DNA of 64,000 nucleotides from Moritella sp. F3 (GTDB taxonomy: Bacteria; Pseudomonadota; Gammaproteobacteria; Enterobacterales; Moritellaceae). Shown in pieces: positions 18,696 through 26,843 of the stretch (positions are counted from its first letter, which is position 1; each line of letters opens with the position of its first letter). The stretch is taken from NCBI RefSeq assembly GCF_015082335.1, contig NZ_BLRL01000004.1, positions 293,991 through 357,990 on the forward strand, written 5' to 3'. Below the pieces are notes generated by a model that worked only from the letters and a program-made list of their open reading frames with translations, ran no database searches and was not told where the DNA came from. Made by a program: the position numbers and the translations under genes.

Positions 18696-19526
18696 ATGCA
18701 AGGTTATCAACGTGGGTGGTTATTTGCTCTGACAGTCCTTTTCTCTAGCGTGAGTGTGGCTGCTGATAATGTTATTGTGCGTTATCAGCAGACTAGTGAT
18801 ATCCAGCTGCAATCTATCGTAAAAAGGTTGCAGTCAGATAGCAGTATTCAAGATACACTGAGTTTAATGAATTCAGAGTTTATTTTTGAGCAACCGTTAA
18901 CGATTGTCTTTGGTGGTGATGATGGCCCGTTATACGACCCTGCGACTAATTACATTCTCATTCCTTATACTTTTTTAGACGAAGTCGAGCTGCGTTTCAA
19001 GGCTGTTAATTACGCTGATGATGATAATGGCAAGACAGATCCCGCAGCTATTAATCAAGCTGTCATGGACGTTGTTATCCATACGTTATTTCATGAACTT
19101 GCCCATGCATTAATCGCTAATCATGAACTCCCCATTGTTGGTAAAGAAGAAGATGCTGCAGATAACCTCGCAGCGGTATTGTCGATAGAATATTTTGAAA
19201 ACGGCGCTGAAATCGCAATTAGCGCGGCAGAATTATTTTACCTTGAAGGCGATGAGGTGACTGAATTTGAAGAGGCTGATTTCTGGGACGAACACAGTCT
19301 TGATCTACAACGTTATTACGCCACGCTTTGCCATGTTTATGGTAGTGATGATGTGAATTATGCATACCTGTTAAAAGACACTGGCTTCTCTACTGAACGT
19401 GGTGATTTTTGTATCAGTGAATATGACACGATCGCGAACAACTGGCTGACATTATTAGCGCCTTATATGACGCCTGTTACAAGTGAGGATACAGGCGTAA
19501 ATATAGACAGTTCACCTGCTGAATAA
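18696..19526 (+). CDS. DUF4344 family exported zinc metallopeptidase
   Basis: 276-residue secreted or periplasmic protein with a signal peptide ending SVSVAAD (about residue 23). The HExxH zinc site is HTLFHELAHALIANHELPIVGKEEDAADNLA (near residue 133), where the downstream E-E-D-A-A-D block is typical of PF14247 and may provide the third ligand. Ser/Glu-rich tail after residue 260. Substrate unknown. A ribosome site AAGGAG precedes the ATG. Its neighbour downstream is the Zur-controlled zinc operon, but it reads from its own upstream region. Confidence 0.75.
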   Translation: MQGYQRGWLFALTVLFSSVSVAADNVIVRYQQTSDIQLQSIVKRLQSDSSIQDTLSLMNSEFIFEQPLTIVFGGDDGPLYDPATNYILIPYTFLDEVELRFKAVNYADDDNGKTDPAAINQAVMDVVIHTLFHELAHALIANHELPIVGKEEDAADNLAAVLSIEYFENGAEIAISAAELFYLEGDEVTEFEEADFWDEHSLDLQRYYATLCHVYGSDDVNYAYLLKDTGFSTERGDFCISEYDTIANNWLTLLAPYMTPVTSEDTGVNIDSSPAE

Positions 19527-19682
19527 ATAACATGCCCGATCATCAAAAAGCTAAATTACACCACATTACGTCGCTATTCTCGCTGTAAATACCGCTCATA
19601 TTCACGCCATTATTTTAATAATATTTATCGTTATTTTTATACTGTTTAAATTTCAGACGGTTATATTTATCGCTTGCCTTTG

Positions 19683-19708
19683 TTTTGTTATGTTATAACA
19701 TAACAAAA
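19683..19708. promoter_or_regulatory. 26-bp perfect palindrome, probable Zur operator 1
   Basis: Perfect two-fold symmetry centred between 19695 and 19696, built on TTATGTTA and its complement TAACATAA. The TGTTAT/ATAACA half-sites match the gammaproteobacterial Zur pattern, with different internal spacing. It lies 40-65 bases before the start of the outer-membrane gene. Confidence 0.6.
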
Positions 19709-19711
19709 TGT

Positions 19712-19734
19712 GAAGTGTTATATTATAACAATTA
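19712..19734. promoter_or_regulatory. probable Zur box 2
   Basis: The core TGTTATATTATAACA (19716-19730) is a perfect palindrome around one central base. With its flanks it closely fits the known 23-bp gammaproteobacterial Zur box (GAAATGTTATANT and the symmetric half). It ends about 14 bases before the GTG start and just before the AAGGA ribosome site, so bound Zur would block transcription of the operon. Confidence 0.75.
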
Positions 19735-19747
19735 AGGAAGATAAACA

Positions 19748-20896
19748 GTGAAGAAGAAATTGGTTTCCCTCGCAATCAGCAGCATTTTGGTATCACCAGC
19801 GTTCGCTAATACATTGTCAAACCCACAAATCGGTGTGGTGCTTGATGGTTATTATCAAAATGGTGAACGTAATAACTCAGAGCGTAGCGAAGGATTTGGC
19901 CTCGGCCACACCGAAATTAGCATGTCCGCGAATATTGACGACAAGTTCCACGGTGTATTAACGACGGTGTTAGAAACGCATGGTGATGAAACTGAATTGC
20001 TACTAGAAGAAGCATTCATTCAAACATTAACGATGCCATATGGCTTTAATATCCGCGGTGGTCGTTTCCTGTCTGACTTCGGTTACATGAACAATCAACA
20101 CATGCATTCAGACAGTTTCGTTGAGCGACCTGTTGCTTATCGTACTTTCTTAGGCTCTCATTATTACGATGATGGTTTACGTGCAAACCTGGTATTACCT
20201 ACTGACATGTATGTAAAACTAGGTGTTGAAGCGTTAAGTGGTAGCAAAATGTCTGCGGTGGATGATGCCACTGCCGTCGGTGTATATACCACGACATTAA
20301 AGATTGGTGATGATTTTTCTGAATCATCTAGTTGGCAGTTTGGTTTAAGTTACTTACGTAATGAAAATGGTAAAGTGAACAACTTTGAAGAGCATGATCA
20401 TAGTACTGATGGTCATGATGAACATGATCACAGTCACGCATCAGCGGTGACGGGCTCTAATCTATATGGCGCTGATTTTGTGTGGAAATGGGCACCTAAC
20501 GGTAACTATAAATACAGTAACTTCACCTTATCTGCTGAGTACATGCTGTTAGATGACATTGTGGATAGCAAATTTAAGGGTGAAAAAAATGCACCAGACA
20601 CACTCGCGGCTTATTATGTATCGGGTGTATATCGCTTTACACCAAGTTGGTCTGCGGGTCTGCGCTACAGTGATGCTGAAAGTTACGAAGGACATGTACA
20701 TCACGGTAGTACACAGCCACACTTAACGTCGCTGAACGACAGTGAAATTGATGCGATGGTGGCGTGGGACTCTTCACACTTTGGGACTGTTCGTGCGCAA
20801 TATACACGTGTTGAAAACCAAGACAAAGCCACAGATAACGTATTCACGCTGCAATATGTGATGACGTTTGGGGCGCACGGTGCTCATGCGTTTTAA
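19748..20896 (+). CDS. Zur-regulated outer-membrane beta-barrel with histidine-rich loops
   Basis: 382 residues; signal peptide ends SPAFA (residue 20) and the last residue is Phe, typical for outer-membrane barrels. The middle shows alternating polar/hydrophobic strands with aromatic girdles. Two histidine-rich stretches stand out: residues 214-231 (EEHDHSTDGHDEHDHSHA) and 316-325 (HVHHGSTQPH). It has no TonB box or plug domain, so it is a porin-like barrel, not a TonB-dependent receptor. GTG start with AAGGA upstream. Given the Zur boxes and the ZnuA/ZnuB-like genes downstream, it likely admits or collects zinc at the surface. It overlaps the next gene by 11 bases. Confidence 0.75.
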   Translation: MKKKLVSLAISSILVSPAFANTLSNPQIGVVLDGYYQNGERNNSERSEGFGLGHTEISMSANIDDKFHGVLTTVLETHGDETELLLEEAFIQTLTMPYGFNIRGGRFLSDFGYMNNQHMHSDSFVERPVAYRTFLGSHYYDDGLRANLVLPTDMYVKLGVEALSGSKMSAVDDATAVGVYTTTLKIGDDFSESSSWQFGLSYLRNENGKVNNFEEHDHSTDGHDEHDHSHASAVTGSNLYGADFVWKWAPNGNYKYSNFTLSAEYMLLDDIVDSKFKGEKNAPDTLAAYYVSGVYRFTPSWSAGLRYSDAESYEGHVHHGSTQPHLTSLNDSEIDAMVAWDSSHFGTVRAQYTRVENQDKATDNVFTLQYVMTFGAHGAHAF

Positions 20897-21797
20897 GAAC
20901 AGCACATTATTCGTGACCGTGAGTGCGGTCATGTTGTCTGCACCTGCACTGGCGTTGAATATCTTCGTCTGTGAGCCAGAATGGAAAGCCTTATTGGCTG
21001 CGCATGCACCCAAAGCAACCATCTATTCTGCGACAACTGCACTGCAAGATCCGCATTATGTACAAGCTAGGCCGTCTTTAATTGCCAAGATGCGTCAAGC
21101 GGATATGGCTATGTGCTCAGGTGCTGAATTGGAAGTCGGTTGGCTACCTATGCTGCAGGCGCGAAGCAGTAATCCGGCAGTGCAAAACAATAAGCAAAGT
21201 ATGCTGTATGCGTCAGAGATTGTTAGCATGTTGGATACGCATCATCATGTTGACCGCAGTATGGGGGATATTCACGCTTATGGTAACCCGCATGTGCAGT
21301 TTGCTGCCAACGATATGATCCGAATTTCTCGCGTTGTGAGCAAACGTTTGGAAAGTATAGATCCCGCGAATGCATTTAGTTACCTCGTTAATGGCGTTAA
21401 GTTCCGTGAGCATTGGCGACAAAAGTTAGTTGAATGGGAGCAACGCGCTGAACCGCTGCGAGGCATACAAGTGGTGAGTTATCACGAGACCTATCGTTAC
21501 CTGTTTGACTGGTTGGGAATGGAGCAGATAGCGGACCTTGAGCCTAAGCCGGGTATTTCACCGACGACGGCACATTTGCAATCGTTGACCAGGTTAGACC
21601 CTGCGTCGTTTGATGCGATTATTTATTCTTCTCATCAGAATAAGCGCGCAGCAAACTGGTTACATCAGCAAACGGACAAGCCTGTGATCCAATTACCGCT
21701 GACGGTATCGAAAGGGCAAACTCTTGACGAGCTGTATGACCAGATATTGGATGACTTGTTGCGTGTACTAGCACAACCACAACCAGTAAAGGGTTAG
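20886..21797 (+). CDS. ZnuA-like metal-binding periplasmic protein
   Basis: Cluster A-I metal-binding protein, 303 residues from the ATG at 20886, with a signal peptide ending SAPALAL. The frame opens earlier at a TTG (20868), but 20886 starts a proper signal sequence. Family metal ligands appear as DPHYVQ, GNPHVQF and SYHETYRYLFDWLG, plus a histidine cluster DTHHHVDRSMGDIHAYGNPH. It lacks the long acidic-histidine loop of E. coli ZnuA. The gene overlaps the barrel gene by 11 bases and is 3 bases from the permease gene. Zinc as substrate is inferred from the Zur boxes. Confidence 0.83.
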   Translation: MRFKNSTLFVTVSAVMLSAPALALNIFVCEPEWKALLAAHAPKATIYSATTALQDPHYVQARPSLIAKMRQADMAMCSGAELEVGWLPMLQARSSNPAVQNNKQSMLYASEIVSMLDTHHHVDRSMGDIHAYGNPHVQFAANDMIRISRVVSKRLESIDPANAFSYLVNGVKFREHWRQKLVEWEQRAEPLRGIQVVSYHETYRYLFDWLGMEQIADLEPKPGISPTTAHLQSLTRLDPASFDAIIYSSHQNKRAANWLHQQTDKPVIQLPLTVSKGQTLDELYDQILDDLLRVLAQPQPVKG

Positions 21798-21800
21798 TCT

Positions 21801-22589
21801 ATGTTGGCAGATTATCTTTGGTTAGCACCGGCTGTATTGTGTGGACTGATTGCACTGGTGGGTAATGTGATATTAGGGCAACAAGTGCTAGCGCGTAAGA
21901 TCATTTTTATTGATTTGGCGGTAGCGCAAGTTGCTGCATTAGGCGCTGCATTTAGTCAGTATTGGCTAAGTCGTTTTGATGTATTACCCGAGACTTGGTT
22001 AGGGCAAATGATCGGTCCTTGGGTATTATCATTATTACTATGTGGCTTAATTGCTTTGATGGCAAAGCACTATCAAGAGCATCTTGAACCCATGATCGGT
22101 AGCTTGTTTGCTGTTTCGGCGTCATTGGCGATTTTGTTGGCAAGTAAAGACCCGCATGGTGCTGACTTCATTCAAGGGATCTTAAATGGTCAGTTGTTAT
22201 GGGCAACGTGGGATGATGTTTGGCCGTTAGCGATTATTACAGCGGCGATGTTGGCCTTAATTACAATGAAACCGGCATTTATGCAAGGACGTGGATTTTA
22301 CATTATCTTCGCTATATTGATGCCGATAACGGTGAAGTTGACGGGTATTTACCTTGAATTTGCGTTATTGGTGATCCCCGCGCTGTGTGCATCTGCGTTA
22401 AAAGGTATACGGTTTTTTATCGCGAGTATGGGCATTGGTGTTACCGGGATCATGTCGGGCATTGTGTTGTCTGCTCATTATGATTTACCCAGTGGTGCAA
22501 GTATCGTGATCACGTTATTTGCCTCTGGTGTACTATTTCATTTATTGCTGCAACTTTCATTGGTCAAGATTAGCGTTCGCGCTTCATAA
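21801..22589 (+). CDS. ZnuB-like metal ABC transporter permease
   Basis: ABC-3 family inner-membrane permease, 262 residues with about eight hydrophobic segments. Family segments include LVGNVILGQQVLARKIIFIDLAVAQVAALGA near the start and IYLEFALLVIPALCAS in the second half. It is the last gene of the operon and is followed by a strong terminator. No ATP-binding subunit gene is present between or beside the binding protein and this permease, so it must borrow a ZnuC from elsewhere if it works as an ABC importer. Confidence 0.87.
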   Translation: MLADYLWLAPAVLCGLIALVGNVILGQQVLARKIIFIDLAVAQVAALGAAFSQYWLSRFDVLPETWLGQMIGPWVLSLLLCGLIALMAKHYQEHLEPMIGSLFAVSASLAILLASKDPHGADFIQGILNGQLLWATWDDVWPLAIITAAMLALITMKPAFMQGRGFYIIFAILMPITVKLTGIYLEFALLVIPALCASALKGIRFFIASMGIGVTGIMSGIVLSAHYDLPSGASIVITLFASGVLFHLLLQLSLVKISVRAS

Positions 22590-22593
22590 AATA

Positions 22594-22629
22594 AAAGCCT
22601 GATTCTGGGCATGAACAGGATCAGGCTTT
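22594..22629. terminator. bidirectional terminator, zinc operon / yfbR
   Basis: Stem AAAGCCTGAT with ATCAGGCTTT, extended inward by about four pairs including one G-T, and a loop of 8 bases. A T-run follows on the plus strand (TATTTTTTTA) and a TTTTATTTTA run on the minus strand. Confidence 0.85.
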
Positions 22630-22668
22630 CTATTTTTTTACTTAAGTTCTGTTTACGCTTATCAGGTT

Positions 22669-23247
22669 TCAATCCATATCATCAAACGGCTGACCAATAC
22701 TCGGTAAGAACACATCAAGGAAATAACGTATCTCATCTGTCATGCGTTCGTCTAATGCCGTTTGGCAACGGATCTTAGCTTTAGAAAACTCATGATTACC
22801 GCAACTTTCTTCTTCGATACACTTCATGTGTGCACATAAAATATCAGCATCTTTAACTAATTGTTTATATGTTGGATCTAGCTCTGGCGTTGATAATAAT
22901 GGTTCGTAAGCTTTTCTTAACTCAGGCGGTAGCATATCTAATAAAGTCTGCTCTGCAGCTAATTCAATCTTGTTATATTCACGAATAATGGCTTTGTTGT
23001 AATACTTCACTGGGGTAGGCAGGTCGCCAGTGAGCACTTCGGTGGTATCGTGGAACAGTGCCATCGACGTGGCTTTGTCAGGATCATAACTCTTACCGTA
23101 ATAAGTATTACCGATCAGCGCTAACGCATGGGCAACCATGGCAACTTGTAAGCTGTGTTCGGCGATATTCTCGTGCGTGACGTTACGCATCAACGGCCAG
23201 CGGTAAATGAGTTTCATGCGGGCGAGGTGGGCAAAAAAATGGCTCAT
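22669..23247 (-). CDS. yfbR: 5'-deoxynucleotidase YfbR
   Basis: HD-domain phosphohydrolase that dephosphorylates deoxyribonucleoside 5'-monophosphates. HD signature residues are visible in HSLQVAMVAHALAL and MALFHDTTEVLTGDLPTPVKYYNK. I start at 23247 (MSHFFAHLARMKLIYRWPLM), which aligns with E. coli YfbR; the open frame runs on to 23316 but adds an unrelated leader. 192 aa versus 199. Same neighbour (alaA) as in E. coli. Confidence 0.92.
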   Translation of the reverse strand: MSHFFAHLARMKLIYRWPLMRNVTHENIAEHSLQVAMVAHALALIGNTYYGKSYDPDKATSMALFHDTTEVLTGDLPTPVKYYNKAIIREYNKIELAAEQTLLDMLPPELRKAYEPLLSTPELDPTYKQLVKDADILCAHMKCIEEESCGNHEFSKAKIRCQTALDERMTDEIRYFLDVFLPSIGQPFDDMD

Positions 23248-23390
23248 AACGTTCTCCAAATAAGAAAGGCACCTTATGACAATACAGGCTAAGTGTAAGT
23301 AAGTCATCGGTTTCATTACAGTAGCATGAGTTCGGGGGTCGTGAAGTATTAAACAAGCTACATCTATGACTTAAGTCTAATCAGATTTTG

Positions 23391-23428
23391 GAAACAACAA
23401 AGGCGCTATTAAGCGCCTTTGTTGTTTC
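23391..23428. terminator. 17-bp hairpin between alaA and yfbR
   Basis: Perfect 17-bp arms (23391-23407 and 23412-23428) around a 4-base loop. It lies 23 bases beyond the alaA stop and fits a terminator for alaA, although the T-tract is mostly inside the stem. Confidence 0.75.
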
Positions 23429-23451
23429 TGTATTTTGATCGTAATCTAAAA

Positions 23452-24669
23452 CTAATCCTGACGATAAGTCTTCAGGAAGTTAGCTAGCTTGTTAATCGCA
23501 ACTGTTAGTTCTTCAACACGTGGTAAGAATACGACGCGGAAGTGATCGGGGCGACCCCAGTTAAAACCTGTGCCTTGTACAATTAATAGCTTTTCTTGTT
23601 GTAACAAGTCTAAGGCAAATTTCTGGTCGTCTTTGATATTGTACATTTCCATATCAATTTTCGGGAACAGATACATAGCACCTTTTGGTTTCACACACGT
23701 GATACCCGGAATATCATTTAACATCTTCCAGGCTAAATCACGTTGCTCTAGTAAACGCCCACCCGGTAGAATTAATTCATTAATACTTTGATAACCGCCT
23801 AACGCCGTTTGTATAGCATGTTGCATAGGTACATTCGAACACAGACGCATCGAGGCGAGCATTTCCAATCCGGCAATATAGTCTTTAGCAAGATGGGTGG
23901 CACCACTTAATACCAACCAACCAGAGCGGAAACCTGCAATACGGTATGCTTTAGACAAACCATTAAAAGTCACAATCAGGATATCTTGCGCCAGTGTACA
24001 CATAGGTACATGTTCAACACCGTCATATAAGATCTTGTCATAGATTTCATCAGCAAAAATAATCAGTTTGTTTTGACGCGCCACTTCAATCACTTCTAGC
24101 AAGAATTCTTTGCTATAAACAGCACCCGTTGGGTTGTTCGGATTGATTAATACAATACCTTTGGTATTCGGTGTGATCTTCGCTTTAATGTCATTTAGAT
24201 CAGGGTACCAATCAGATTCTTCATCACAAATATAGTGCGTTGCTTTACCGCCTGAAAGGGTAATCGCCGCTGTCCATAGTGGGTAATCTGGAGAGGGTAC
24301 TAAGATTTCATCGCCGTTATTCAGTAATGCCTGCATCGACATCATGATTAACTCAGATACTCCGTTACCTAGATAAATGTCATCAATCGACACATCTAAT
24401 AGACCTTTCTGTTGATAATGCTGCATCACAGCTTTACGCGCAGAATATAATCCTTTCGAGTCACAATAACCTTGGCTCAATGGCAGGTTATGGATCACGT
24501 CTTTAACGATTTCTTCTGGGGCTTCAAAACCAAATGGGGCGGGATTCCCGATGTTTAATTTGATTACTCGATGACCTTCTTCTTCTAAGCGATTCGCTTC
24601 TTTTAATACTGGCCCACGTATGTCGTAACACACGTTATCTAATTTATGAGATTTTTCTATTGAGTACAT
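23452..24669 (-). CDS. alaA: glutamate-pyruvate aminotransferase AlaA
   Basis: PLP-dependent class I aminotransferase, 405 aa as in E. coli AlaA, main route from pyruvate to alanine. Conserved throughout with E. coli, e.g. NVCYDIRGPVLKEA, LNIGNPAPFGF, YCDSKGLYSARKA, INPNNPTGAVYSKE, FADEIYDKILYDG, the PLP lysine in FNGLSKAYRIAGFRSGW, and LCSNVPMQHAIQTALGGYQS. Regulation not evident in the sequence. Confidence 0.95.
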   Translation of the reverse strand: MYSIEKSHKLDNVCYDIRGPVLKEANRLEEEGHRVIKLNIGNPAPFGFEAPEEIVKDVIHNLPLSQGYCDSKGLYSARKAVMQHYQQKGLLDVSIDDIYLGNGVSELIMMSMQALLNNGDEILVPSPDYPLWTAAITLSGGKATHYICDEESDWYPDLNDIKAKITPNTKGIVLINPNNPTGAVYSKEFLLEVIEVARQNKLIIFADEIYDKILYDGVEHVPMCTLAQDILIVTFNGLSKAYRIAGFRSGWLVLSGATHLAKDYIAGLEMLASMRLCSNVPMQHAIQTALGGYQSINELILPGGRLLEQRDLAWKMLNDIPGITCVKPKGAMYLFPKIDMEMYNIKDDQKFALDLLQQEKLLIVQGTGFNWGRPDHFRVVFLPRVEELTVAINKLANFLKTYRQD

Positions 24670-24906
24670 CCCGTCTCCACCGCTTTAATTATGTTTGTTG
24701 TTAATCTTTCTGTAATAAAAGTACCGTATATAAGGCATTGTTGGAAGTGATATTTGGCGATCTACACGATTTATTGTTGCGCTATTGTTAATTGATAAGA
24801 TTCGGGTGTAACATTATCAGCAATGGTTGCCGGATTACGGTAGTTTTGTGAGAATATTGTTGTAATACAGCAGCTAAAAATAATGTTAATGAGACAAGGA
24901 AAGAGC

Positions 24907-25359
24907 ATGAGTCAGCAGTTAAACCCAGCAAAAATGAGTGGACTAGAGATATTACAAGCAATGGCGGAGGGAATATTCCCACATCCTTCAATTTGTCACA
25001 CAATGCCAATGCAATGTGTGGATTTAAGCGAAGGTCAGATCCACTTTAAGGTACAAGCTGATGATCGCCACCTAAACCCAATGGGTGGTGTTCATGGTGG
25101 CTTTGCGGCGACGGTACTCGATTCAGTTACAGGCTGCGCAACACATACCACACTGGTTGCCGGTGAGAGTTATGGTACGGTAGATCTGAATGTTAAAATG
25201 GTGCGCCCAATCCCAAAAGATACCGAGCTACATGCTACGGGCAAGGTATTAAACATCTCTAAAACAGTTGTTATCTCTGAAGGCGATATCCGTGATGCTA
25301 ACGGCAAGCTTTATGCGCATTGTACTGCGACGTGCGTGATTACTCGCCCTGCAAAGTAA
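24907..25359 (+). CDS. PaaI-family hotdog thioesterase
   Basis: 150-residue acyl-CoA thioesterase-like protein with the hotdog pattern HLNPMGGVHGGFAATVLDSVTGCA, where the HGG and the Asp of VLDSV are the usual active-site residues, and GTVDLNVKMVRPIPK. Start at 24907 because AAGGAAAG precedes it; an ATG at 24883 is in frame. Substrate cannot be told. It opens a four-gene unit with ugpQ (27-base gap), an HD hydrolase (overlap) and pabC (overlap). Confidence 0.83.
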   Translation: MSQQLNPAKMSGLEILQAMAEGIFPHPSICHTMPMQCVDLSEGQIHFKVQADDRHLNPMGGVHGGFAATVLDSVTGCATHTTLVAGESYGTVDLNVKMVRPIPKDTELHATGKVLNISKTVVISEGDIRDANGKLYAHCTATCVITRPAK

Positions 25360-25386
25360 AGTCTGTTTTATAGCCGAGATCCACTT

Positions 25387-26190
25387 ATGATAAATACAAC
25401 ATCTGAAATTATTGCCAATACATTTCAGTTTAATCCATCCGCCAGTGAAAAAGCCGGCAAGATGGTCATGGGGCATCGTGGTGCGTCTTCTATCGCTCCT
25501 GAGAATACCTTGGCTGCGTTTCAACTGGCCGAGGACAACAATGTTCCCTGGATTGAAGTTGACGCAGATATGCTCGGTGATGGTACGGTGGTTATTTGTC
25601 ATGATGCAACGCTTGACCGCTGCAGCGACCATAATGGTTTATTACGCGATATAACGGTAACTGACCTGGATGATATTGATGCAGGGGCATGGTTCGGATT
25701 AGACTTTGTCGGTGAACGGATTCCGACGTTGGTGGATCTTATCTTATTCACCAACGAGACGGGTATGAACCTGAACTTAGAAATTAAGTCAGGGACGGAT
25801 AAAGCCGCGACAGACAGATTAATCGACGGCATTATTCGCGATATCAATCATCATTGGCAGGGAGGGCAGCAATTACTGATCTCCAGCTTTAACCATTTAT
25901 TATTGGCAGAAGTAAAACGTCGTGCACCGGAAATCAGTTTAGCCTGTCTATTTACTTCACCATTACCGAATGATTGGTTAACGTCGATGCAGTATGTTGG
26001 TGCTGAATTCGTGCATCCTAAAGATAAAGGACTGACCGAGCAACAAGTTCATGTCATGACTACGGCAGGCTATAGCGTCAACGTGTGGACCGTTAATAGT
26101 CTCGCGCGAGCCAATCAGTTGTATAACTGGGGGGTGACAGGCATCTGCTCAGATATTCCCCAGCAGTTTCCGCCTTGTTACAGGAATTGA
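25387..26190 (+). CDS. ugpQ: glycerophosphodiester phosphodiesterase
   Basis: GDPD TIM-barrel enzyme hydrolysing glycerophosphodiesters to glycerol 3-phosphate and an alcohol. Catalytic HRG is in VMGHRGASSIAPENTLAAF, followed by IEVDADMLGDGTVVICHDATLDR (metal-binding E and D, second His). NLEIKSG and VNVWTVNS complete the family set. No signal peptide, so cytoplasmic, of UgpQ type (267 aa versus 247). Its stop overlaps the next start in TGATG. Confidence 0.9.
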   Translation: MINTTSEIIANTFQFNPSASEKAGKMVMGHRGASSIAPENTLAAFQLAEDNNVPWIEVDADMLGDGTVVICHDATLDRCSDHNGLLRDITVTDLDDIDAGAWFGLDFVGERIPTLVDLILFTNETGMNLNLEIKSGTDKAATDRLIDGIIRDINHHWQGGQQLLISSFNHLLLAEVKRRAPEISLACLFTSPLPNDWLTSMQYVGAEFVHPKDKGLTEQQVHVMTTAGYSVNVWTVNSLARANQLYNWGVTGICSDIPQQFPPCYRN

Positions 26191-26843
26191 TGATGGAAGA
26201 GCGTTTGGCTCTGCGTTGGCAGACTTTATTGACGCAACATTTTACCTCGTTGAGCTTGGCAGAAGTGCAGCAGTCCTGGTCACGACTGTTACCACATTAT
26301 CAAGAAACACATCGGTATTATCACGACCTTCACCATATTGACGCCTGCTTTATTTGGTTTGATCAGGTGCAGGCTACATTGGATAATCCGTTAGCTGTGG
26401 CGTTGGCGATCTGGTTTCACGATATTATTTATGATGTGAGACGCAGTGATAATGAAGAGAAAAGTGCGCAATACGCAGTGACAGCGCTAACTAATTTGGC
26501 GGTATCGACTGCGTTAGTGCAGCAAGTATATGAACTGATTTTGTTAACGCGACATCCAAGTAAACCAAGTCATGTACTTACCGGTTTAGTTAGCGAGCAT
26601 GACCAAGCGTTATTTCTAGACATTGATTTAAGCGTATTAGGCCAGTGTGACGCTATTTATGCTAACTATGAAAAAGCCATTCGCGCTGAGTACCAGCACA
26701 TCCCGTTATGGCTGTATAAATTAGGCCGTAAACGTTTACTTAGGCAGTTTTTACGCCAATCTAGCATTTATTATTCTGACTATTTTAACGAAAAGTTTGA
26801 ACTGCAAGCCAGAGTGAACATACAATCAGTGCTTAAACCTTAA
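26190..26843 (+). CDS. HD-superfamily metal-dependent phosphohydrolase
   Basis: 217-residue member of the COG4339-type predicted HD hydrolases: HRYYHDLHHIDACFIWFD near the start, then the HD dyad in ALAIWFHDIIYDVRRSDNEEKSA, and a later FLDIDLSVLGQ aspartate. Substrate unknown. Start at 26190, where the ATG overlaps the ugpQ stop and AGGA lies 5 bases upstream; 26193 is an adjacent ATG. Its stop overlaps pabC by one base. Confidence 0.82.
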   Translation: MMEERLALRWQTLLTQHFTSLSLAEVQQSWSRLLPHYQETHRYYHDLHHIDACFIWFDQVQATLDNPLAVALAIWFHDIIYDVRRSDNEEKSAQYAVTALTNLAVSTALVQQVYELILLTRHPSKPSHVLTGLVSEHDQALFLDIDLSVLGQCDAIYANYEKAIRAEYQHIPLWLYKLGRKRLLRQFLRQSSIYYSDYFNEKFELQARVNIQSVLKP

